Source of the DNA: Planctomycetota bacterium
GTDB lineage: Bacteria > Planctomycetota > Planctomycetia > Pirellulales > Pirellulaceae
Length of the DNA: 21,864 nucleotides
Reading direction: 5' to 3'
Assembly (NCBI GenBank): GCA_029259935.1
Contig: JAJDEH010000334.1
Location: 1-21,864 of the forward strand
The notes below the pieces were generated by a model. It searched no databases. It was not told where the DNA came from and worked only from the letters and a program-made list of their open reading frames with translations. Both the position numbers and the translations under genes were made by a program. Below are positions 16,305 through 21,864 of this stretch, in pieces (within the stretch, counting starts at the first letter, position 1; the number at the start of each line of letters is the position of its first letter).

Positions 16305-16910
16305 ATGTCCATGCCCGATCCGACGAATGTAGCTGAAGTGAGCGGCGTGTATCAACTCTTGAGCCGGCTATGGATGCGCGAAGTGGACGGCGGGCTACTT
16401 GCGGAGTTGGTCAACGGCTCGCTGGCAAGCACGTTTCAGGAAGCGGGCGGAACTCCGCCCGCCAGTGCGGACGTGGAGACTCAGGAGCAACTGTCCATCG
16501 ACTATTGCCAATTGTTCCTCGGTCCTCAAAATCACTTTCCACCGTTTCAATCGGTGTGGACCGGCGGCCAGTTTCAAGACATGGCCAACGCTTCGATGAA
16601 AAAGTACCTGGGGTTATTGCCTGAGTTTTCCGTCGAGGGTCCGGGAGGAAACATGCTCGACCACCTCGGTATCCAACTGGGCGTAATGGCCGCGATTATC
16701 GGCGCCGTGCCGAGTGCAAACGCGGACGACCAGGGGGCGATCTTGGAACTCGCCGGCCATTTCTTTCGAGATCACTTGGCGTGGCCCGAGCAGTTGCTTG
16801 ACGCCGCCGAGCCCCGCTGCCAAACCGAATTCTATCGCTCGGTGATTCGCTTGACGCGTGAGTTCTTGCGGCTAGAGTCGGACCAATGGTTGAACGACGC
16901 TGCTAGATGA
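16305..16910 (+). CDS. TorD/DmsD-family chaperone
   Basis: This encodes 201 residues, all helical in appearance and without a signal peptide. It carries the family marks DYCQLFLGP (66-74), PPFQSVW (79-85) in place of the P-xES-V pattern, and DHLGIQLGVMA (119-129), which corresponds to DHIALELEFM in TorD-type proteins, followed by HFFRDHLAWP (152-161). TorD and DmsD bind twin-arginine signal peptides and fold molybdopterin oxidoreductases before export. No molybdoenzyme gene is in the window, but two Tat-exported DUF1501 proteins are. The start follows the previous stop directly, with AAGG about 10 bases upstream. The gene after it begins 10 bases past the stop, so all three look like one unit. 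The client protein is unknown. Confidence 0.8.
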   Translation: MSMPDPTNVAEVSGVYQLLSRLWMREVDGGLLAELVNGSLASTFQEAGGTPPASADVETQEQLSIDYCQLFLGPQNHFPPFQSVWTGGQFQDMANASMKKYLGLLPEFSVEGPGGNMLDHLGIQLGVMAAIIGAVPSANADDQGAILELAGHFFRDHLAWPEQLLDAAEPRCQTEFYRSVIRLTREFLRLESDQWLNDAAR

Positions 16911-16920
16911 TTAGGTGAAA

Positions 16921-18648
16921 ATGATGATTCGCTTTTTGATGTTGGGCTTTATTTTTGGTATTCCTTCTTGGTCCCTCGCCCTTGATCCGGCGGTTGTTCC
17001 CAAGCAACTAGTTCGTGACATCGACAACGCCCAGATCAAAGTTTGGCCGGTTGGAGTGACGGCGTCGAACACGGCCATCGAGGCGGTCATCCACCTTGAG
17101 GATCTGAATTACTCGACAAGGAAAACGCGCGTCTTGTTGGTCGGCGACTCGTCTTGGGCCAGTCGTTCTATTGGCGATGCCATGGCTTGGTTCTACAAGT
17201 CCGACGCAGCCGCCGAACTGCGTGGCCAGTTTGTTATTTCCGCGTTGCCGCTGGTGCATCCCGGTCGGCCTTGGCCGAAACCGACCATCTATCCCCCGCC
17301 GGGCAAGTACTATTCAGCAGCCGACCCCGCGCCCGCCTATGTTTGGCGGTGGATTGGCATGCACGCGCCCGATCTTGTCGTCGAGGTCCATCCGGCGAAA
17401 GAACGCCGCTGGTATATTCCCACGGCCGACGACTTGCAGGGACACCTTGAAGCGGACGCGCTATCGCCGGCCAGCGATCAACGTTTTATACTTGCCGATG
17501 CATTAGTTCTGAACAAGCCAGGCGGTACGGGACGAATCAGTGCCGTGGGCGTGGAAACGTCGGCCTGGGGCTCAAGCAAGTTTTTGGTTGAACTGCTGGG
17601 CAAGCTAAAAGAGTCATCCTTTCGAGGTCCCTCACCTGCTCGTAAGGAATTACAGTCCCGCGCCGCCCGCTCGCCGATCGAGATTGCTGGCCAATTGAGC
17701 CGTGTGTATGGACAGCAACTCAATTCGGTCGCCTACATTCCCTCCCTGGCGCTGGTCGGCCGATTGCGGCTTGGTGAGTTGGCGGGTGATACGGACCACG
17801 CCGAAGATGTGAGGCGCATAGTGGCTCCGTATTTCGAAGGCAAGAAGCCGACCGGGCCGAAGAACGGCAGCGCCCTGTCGGGACATTTGATTTTCAGTGA
17901 ACTGGCTGAGCGGACCGACAAGGATGAACCGCGCGCACGTTATTTGAAACTGGCGCGCCATGCCGCCGACCTGGGGTTCTCTACCGAGGGGCTGAAACCG
18001 TCGATGCCGTTTCATAGCGAGATGAGTGACGCCTTGTTCATGGGCGGGCCGATCTTGGCGCATCTTGGCAAACTGACCGGGGACGAGCGGTACTTCGAAA
18101 TGTGTCTTCGACATTTACGATTCATGCGAAAGTTGGTCTTGCGCGACGACGGTATCTATCGTCATTCGCCGCTGGACGAGGCTGCTTGGGGTCGTGGCAA
18201 CGGATTCCCCGCGCTTGGTCTGGCGCTTTGCTTGAAACACTGGCCCCGCGATCGCCCGGATCGAGATGATCTGTTAAAAATGTTCCGCTCGCATCTTTCG
18301 GCACTGGCCAAGCATCAAGACCAATCCGGTTGCTGGCATCAGGTCATCGATCAACCGACCAGTTACCGAGAATTCACCTGCACTTGCATGATTACCTTCG
18401 CCGCGGCGTTGGGCGCTCGCGAGGGATGGTTGGACCGCGAACAGTTCGATCCCATCATCCGCCGCGGCTGGGCGGCGATTCGGCTGAGGATTGCCAGCGA
18501 CGGCCAACTCGTCGATGTGTGCACCGGAACGGGAAAGCAAAGGTCGCTCGCCGACTATTATCATCGCACCGCGATTCTTGGGAAAGACGATCGCGGTGGC
18601 GCGATGGCTTTGATGGCGGCGACTGAACTTGCCATTTATCTTGACTAA
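16921..18648 (+). CDS. Secreted two-domain protein: M14-like N-terminal half and GH88/GH105-like C-terminal half
   Basis: This encodes 575 residues from ATG 16921 (GTG 16915 is also possible); AGGTG sits just before it. A signal peptide covers about 1-20 (IRFLMLGFIFGIPSWSLA). Residues about 65-240 resemble the fold of M14 carboxypeptidase-like proteins (RVLLVGDSSWASRSI, YVWRWIGMHAPDLVVEVHP), but the usual H-x-x-E zinc pair is not seen, so that half may be inactive. Residues about 250-575 match unsaturated glucuronyl/rhamnogalacturonyl hydrolases: SDALFMGGPILAHLGKLTGD, a DEAAWGRGNGF motif (family WxRGNGW), then SGCWHQVIDQPTSYREFT. These enzymes hydrate and cleave unsaturated uronic-acid ends left by polysaccharide lyases. 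Activity is inferred, not shown. It ends the HD-TorD group. Confidence 0.8.
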   Translation: MMIRFLMLGFIFGIPSWSLALDPAVVPKQLVRDIDNAQIKVWPVGVTASNTAIEAVIHLEDLNYSTRKTRVLLVGDSSWASRSIGDAMAWFYKSDAAAELRGQFVISALPLVHPGRPWPKPTIYPPPGKYYSAADPAPAYVWRWIGMHAPDLVVEVHPAKERRWYIPTADDLQGHLEADALSPASDQRFILADALVLNKPGGTGRISAVGVETSAWGSSKFLVELLGKLKESSFRGPSPARKELQSRAARSPIEIAGQLSRVYGQQLNSVAYIPSLALVGRLRLGELAGDTDHAEDVRRIVAPYFEGKKPTGPKNGSALSGHLIFSELAERTDKDEPRARYLKLARHAADLGFSTEGLKPSMPFHSEMSDALFMGGPILAHLGKLTGDERYFEMCLRHLRFMRKLVLRDDGIYRHSPLDEAAWGRGNGFPALGLALCLKHWPRDRPDRDDLLKMFRSHLSALAKHQDQSGCWHQVIDQPTSYREFTCTCMITFAAALGAREGWLDREQFDPIIRRGWAAIRLRIASDGQLVDVCTGTGKQRSLADYYHRTAILGKDDRGGAMALMAATELAIYLD

Positions 18649-18786
18649 GAATCACTTAGGAACTGGTGCGGGGCAAGAGCGATCGCGCGGTGGCCGGCAC
18701 GAAAGCGATCCGTTTTTGGCCGCGCTCGATCAATTCGACGACAAGCTTGGGGTCACGCGCCGACGAACAGACGGTGGGTCCTTTCT

Positions 18787-19566
18787 TTAATTCCCAACTT
18801 TTTCTTCGCCCGGTTGAGATTCCCGTAAGACGTTCCGAATCTTCTTGATCAAGAACCTCGTATCGAACGGCTTTATGATATATCCTTGAATTTTGACGGA
18901 CGCGGCATCCGTCACGGTTTCATAGGTTCGATCGGATGTGACCATCACTACAGGCACTTCGGGGAACACGGTTCCTTTGCGCATCGCGGCAACCAGTTTT
19001 ACGCCGTTTGCGTGGCCAAGATGAACGTCCATCAGCACAAGATCGGGGCAATGCCTGTCAAACGCGAATCTGGCGGACTCCGGGGATCGAGCAACATCCA
19101 CGACGTAGCCGGATTCTTCTAGCACCACTTTGGCGAATTCTCCAGAGATCTGATCGTCGTCCACGACAAGCACCCGCGTGATCTTCGCAGCTCCCACGTC
19201 CGTCAGGTTTGCCGATGGCGCTTCCCGACCGACGGTTTCCAAGACTCGCAACTTGAGGGTTCGCGCGAAGTGTGCTGCTTCGTCTGTTGGATTCGATGTG
19301 CCAATTAGAACGACGGAACAGTTTGGGCAGGTGCGCGTAATCAGGCGGATCATCGGCGAGCCAGAAGTCGATTTCGACCGAACGCTGATGTACGCGATTT
19401 CCGGTGCCAACTCTCTCAGTGTCTGAGCCTCGATATGCTCATCTTCTGAAACGATGAGGATCCGATGAGCTCGACCGGATAACTGATCAACGGCCACGGA
19501 TGCAAAATCTCCAGACCTCGTGTCAACGAGTACGCTGTCCGAAGGGGCTAATGGCTTTTGCTTCAT
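18787..19566 (-). CDS. Two-receiver response regulator (degenerate plus canonical REC)
   Basis: This encodes 259 residues from ATG 19566. The first domain (about 33-112, RILIVSEDEHIEAQ, then NCSVVLIGTS) has the REC fold pattern but lacks the acidic pocket and phospho-acceptor, so it is a pseudo-receiver. The second (about 128-250) is canonical: VLVVDDD (acidic pair 137-138), LVLMDVHLG with phospho-acceptor Asp180, MVTSD (T210) and YIIKPF with Lys232. It has no DNA-binding or output domain, so output is probably by protein contact. No sensor kinase is adjacent. An open extension to TTG 19602 exists without a Shine-Dalgarno sequence. It is convergent with the gene ending at 18648. Confidence 0.82.
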   Translation of the reverse strand: MKQKPLAPSDSVLVDTRSGDFASVAVDQLSGRAHRILIVSEDEHIEAQTLRELAPEIAYISVRSKSTSGSPMIRLITRTCPNCSVVLIGTSNPTDEAAHFARTLKLRVLETVGREAPSANLTDVGAAKITRVLVVDDDQISGEFAKVVLEESGYVVDVARSPESARFAFDRHCPDLVLMDVHLGHANGVKLVAAMRKGTVFPEVPVVMVTSDRTYETVTDAASVKIQGYIIKPFDTRFLIKKIRNVLRESQPGEEKVGN

Positions 19567-19962
19567 GTGAATTACAGGCACTCGTTGGAGGCTCTGGCGC
19601 AAGTCGATCGGTTAACGGGGCAATTGCTTTTTCCCACAACATCTTGAGCGAATGGGGATCATCGGCTGGCGCCCGGAAATTCCGATGACGGAATCACCGG
19701 CCGCTAACGCCATACGCGCGAAAGTTATTGATGGAACGGTCCTAACTGCGCGAGAGGATCAATCGCGCAATCAGTCCGATTCGTTGGATAGAAAGCCATG
19801 CAAGAGATGGAATCGAAAAATCGTGCCGCAACCACGCGGCCGATTCGAAAGGATTCTCCATAAAATATAGCATGCAAATGCAGGGGGTGCCTGCGGAAAC
19901 CGAGACACCACCTCCGAGGTAAACGAGGACTTTCGCCCGGTCCGTCGTCGATGAGACTGACT
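19567..19962. other. Intergenic region of about 400 bases, no gene recognised
   Basis: No convincing coding region is seen. It holds small inverted repeats: ATTCCG ATGA CGGAAT at 19679-19694, and GAATCG (19810-19815) pairing with CGATTC (19841-19846) around GCCGC/GCGGC (19825-19840). These could form short hairpins downstream of the DUF1501 gene that ends at 19963. No T-run typical of an intrinsic terminator follows them. Confidence 0.4.
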
Positions 19963-21366
19963 TTAGGTCAGCGGCAACACTTGGCCATCGCTGACCGAAA
20001 GCGGCCGACCGAGCATGTCGTGTATCTCGGTCCGCGGAGATATGCCCAGGGCGTGAAAGATGGTTGCGTGCAGATCGGCCGGGCTGCAGGGGTTGTTGCG
20101 CGGGTAAGCGCCGTTGTCGTCGCTGCTGCCAAACACTTGGCCGCCGCGAATTCCGCCGCCCGCCAGGGCCACGCTGTAGACGTTGGGATAGTGGTCGCGG
20201 CCCGCGCCGCCGTTAATTTTGGGAGTTCGTCCAAACTCGGTTAGGAACACGACCAGCGTTTCGTCCAACATGCCACGCGACGCTAAGTCCGCCAGCAACG
20301 CCGACATCCCTTGGTCGTACGGCGGCAGCAGTCGTTTCTTCAAGCGGTTGAAGTTATCTCCGTGTGTATCCCACATGTCGCCCGAGCCGCCGTTTAGATC
20401 GCCGGCAGCGCAGCAGACCTGAACGATCGGCACGCCAGATTCAATCAGCCGACGGGCCAACAATAGACTCTGTCCGCCAAGATGGTCGCCATACGACTCG
20501 CGGACCTGCGGATCTTCCTTCTCCAGATTGTAAGCCGCCTTGATCGAGGGGCTGAGCAGCATGTCGGTGGCGAGTTGGCGGAAGTGTTCGAAGCCCGCGT
20601 AGTCTGCGTCGGGACTGACCTTTCGCTCAAGGTTTTGCAACAGGCTGGTGCGCGCATTCACTCGACGAAGGTCGATGTTGTCGCCCAGTTCCAACACCTC
20701 GGAACCCAGACTTCGCGACACGCCCGCCCAAGGCTTGCCGGCCGGAGTGCGCATGACAATCGGGTCGAACTCAACGCCCAACCAGCCGCCGTACTCACCG
20801 GCCTGCAACGTGCCGTTGTCCACCATCGGATATGGCAGCCGGACCGCGGTAGGTACGCCGCGGGGAGAGGTACGCAGCTTCGACACCATGGCGGCCAGCG
20901 ACGGCCAGTGGTGCCGCGAGGGCGAAATATTTCCGGCGGGAACCGGTGGTGGCGCGTGCCCCGTCATGTTCCAGTACATTCCACGCCCATGCGCCGATTG
21001 GTCATGGTGAATCGACCGGATGACCGCGATCTTGTCCATCTGCTTGGCCAGATGAGGAAGATGTTCACCGATTTGAATTCCCGGCGCGGCCGTGGCAATC
21101 GGAGCAAACTCGCCGCGAACTTCGACGGGAGCGTCCGGCTTGGGATCAAACGTCTCGTGGTGGCTCATCCCACCCCAACAATAGACAACAATGCACGACT
21201 TGGCCTTGCCGGTTGAACGTCGCTCGCCCTCGGCAAGGGCGCTGCTGCGCAACTGAAGCCAAGAGGGCAACGAGATGCCCAGCATGCCGGCGGTCGCGCG
21301 CAACATCCGGCGGCGCGTGACAGCCGAGTCTTCGACAACGACGTGAGATTGGTTTAGACGATCCAT
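19963..21366 (-). CDS. Tat-exported DUF1501 protein (second copy)
   Basis: This encodes 467 residues from ATG 21366. A twin-arginine signal (TRRRMLRATAGMLGISLPSW, about 17-36) precedes the family domain. Markers are YCWGGMSHHETFDPKPDAP, HHDQSAHGRGMYWNMTGHAP, VPIVQVCCAAGDLNGGSGDM, VVFLTEFGRTPKINGGAGRD and the ending DLHATIFHALGIS. It differs from the first copy in having HHETFDPKPD in place of SQFETFDPKPD and in its inserts, so the two are paralogues of separate subgroups, not a recent duplication. Family function is unproven. It stands alone on the minus strand. No clear Shine-Dalgarno sequence precedes the ATG. Confidence 0.9.
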   Translation of the reverse strand: MDRLNQSHVVVEDSAVTRRRMLRATAGMLGISLPSWLQLRSSALAEGERRSTGKAKSCIVVYCWGGMSHHETFDPKPDAPVEVRGEFAPIATAAPGIQIGEHLPHLAKQMDKIAVIRSIHHDQSAHGRGMYWNMTGHAPPPVPAGNISPSRHHWPSLAAMVSKLRTSPRGVPTAVRLPYPMVDNGTLQAGEYGGWLGVEFDPIVMRTPAGKPWAGVSRSLGSEVLELGDNIDLRRVNARTSLLQNLERKVSPDADYAGFEHFRQLATDMLLSPSIKAAYNLEKEDPQVRESYGDHLGGQSLLLARRLIESGVPIVQVCCAAGDLNGGSGDMWDTHGDNFNRLKKRLLPPYDQGMSALLADLASRGMLDETLVVFLTEFGRTPKINGGAGRDHYPNVYSVALAGGGIRGGQVFGSSDDNGAYPRNNPCSPADLHATIFHALGISPRTEIHDMLGRPLSVSDGQVLPLT

Positions 21367-21465
21367 CTGGCAGGGAAATCTGTTTGAGTTAGAACCAATA
21401 AACTGTCACTGATGTAAGCCGTAATGTCAACACTAGACTTAGAGTCGGGACCCGCTGTTCGCCAG

Positions 21466-21500
21466 CGTTAGCCTCCGGTTCTGAAAAACCGTGGCTAACG
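21466..21500. repeat. Strong hairpin repeat CGTTAGCC...GGCTAACG
   Basis: An 8-bp perfect outer stem (21466-21473 with 21493-21500) and a 5-bp inner stem CGGTT/AACCG (21476-21480 with 21487-21491) enclose the loop CTGAAA, with a small TC/T bulge. It lies about 100 bases before the DUF1501 start, on the right of which an IS66-type gene begins. There is no T-run, so a Rho-independent terminator is not supported. It resembles dispersed intergenic repeats of planctomycetes (GGCTAACG...), from recollection. Confidence 0.75.
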
Positions 21501-21626
21501 CCCAACGGCTGATCAAAACGCGACACTTGTTTCGCGAACGATCCTAAGCCGTGTTGTCGGGAGAGTTCTTATTGCGAGGCTTCTTCACTGCGGACCATTG
21601 CCGCCAGTTGAGGAACGAGCCGCGGG

Positions 21627-21662
21627 ATCTCGTCAAGCGACGTCATCTCGTCAAGCGACGTC
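21627..21662. repeat. Perfect 18-bp tandem duplication
   Basis: ATCTCGTCAAGCGACGTC occurs twice head to tail (21627-21644 and 21645-21662) in the non-coding stretch before the IS66-type gene. It may mark slippage or an insertion scar. The remainder of 21367-21805 has no gene; GTAA at 21677, near a possible IS66-type end, is too weak to call. Confidence 0.7.
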
Positions 21663-21805
21663 GACAAGCAAATCGGGTAACGCTTCTGCTGAAACGACTT
21701 TACGTGCGAGGTTTCGTGGCCAAGATCCGTGAGCGGATGGTGAAGTACATCTTGCTTTGTGGGTTAGGTTAGAGGATTTGGTTTCCTCGAACTTGGGAGC
21801 TTGCA

Positions 21806-21864
21806 ATGGCGAGATCGAAGCGGTCGGTTGAGAGAGAGGAGTTTTGGAGGTTGGTGCTGGACGA
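21806..21864 (+). CDS. IS66-type TnpA-like accessory protein, N-terminal fragment (cut by window end)
   Basis: ATG 21806 opens a frame of 19 full codons to the edge, reading MARSKRSVEREEFWRLVLD. This resembles the N-terminus of the IS66-family TnpA-like accessory protein, in which an E-E-W/F-x-x-L-V helix leads into a DNA-binding helix-turn-helix. TTGGGAG (21794-21800) near the start could be a ribosome site. Only 20 residues are visible, so the call rests on a short match. If right, an insertion sequence begins just left of here. Confidence 0.5.
   Translation, partial: MARSKRSVEREEFWRLVLD

Noticed and set aside
19652..19870. 72-residue frame beside the response regulator
   Set aside because: It has no motif, no convincing ribosome site, and no hydrophobic or structural pattern; it was counted as intergenic.
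21551..21772. 73-residue frame with an Arg/Lys-rich core
   Set aside because: It includes the tandem 18-bp repeat, so its composition is explained by the duplication, and it has no recognisable motif.
1..21864. CRISPR array, tRNA or rRNA genes
   Set aside because: No regularly spaced repeats, cloverleaf arms or rRNA-like stretches were noticed on either strand by reading.

Overview
The window looks like chromosomal DNA of a planctomycete (Planctomycetota, probably near the Pirellulales). The evidence is the protein content: two Tat-exported DUF1501 proteins, a very large secreted PQQ-type beta-propeller protein, a secreted protein with pre-peptidase C-terminal (PPC) domains, a TPR protein opening with the RRFSLRTLLIVVT-type membrane anchor common in this phylum, and debris of a planctomycete-type Ser/Thr kinase. 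No rRNA, tRNA or CRISPR array was seen.

Layout. The left edge (2-1136) is an accessory patch: the tail of an IS630-type transposase, a kinase remnant broken at its glycine loop, and an intact ParD/ParE-type toxin-antitoxin pair. Next, on the minus strand, lie a small two-helix membrane protein (1183-1536) and a two-gene unit (2076-3308 and 1702-2079) of a DUF3592 membrane protein with an arrestin-like tail plus a small beta-rich partner. A 71-residue membrane protein is at 3502-3717. From 3860 to 13902 the minus strand carries exported or carbohydrate-related genes: a 1293-residue two-propeller protein with an embedded methyltransferase-like fold, a 315-residue propeller, an NagA-like deacetylase, a PPC-domain protein and a TPR protein. 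A 134-bp inverted-repeat element sits between the second propeller and nagA.

From 14172 to 18648 the plus strand carries a DUF1501 protein, then a tight group of three: a SpoT/MESH1-like HD hydrolase, a TorD/DmsD-type chaperone starting on the next base, and a secreted protein with an M14-like N-terminal half and a GH88/GH105-like C-terminal half. The minus strand then has a two-receiver response regulator (18787-19566) and a second DUF1501 protein (19963-21366). The right edge holds a strong hairpin repeat, an 18-bp tandem duplication, and the start of an IS66-type accessory gene (21806 onward), so both ends touch mobile DNA.

How the genes fit together is mostly inference. The exported proteins suggest surface or periplasmic handling of sugars and polymers, with NagA-like and GH105-like enzymes dealing with amino sugars and unsaturated uronides. 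The TorD-type chaperone is unusual because no molybdoenzyme is nearby, while two Tat-exported proteins are. Nothing here is a clear new defence system. The best leads are the methyltransferase fold inside a secreted propeller, the HD-TorD-GH unit, and the DUF3592/arrestin-like pair.
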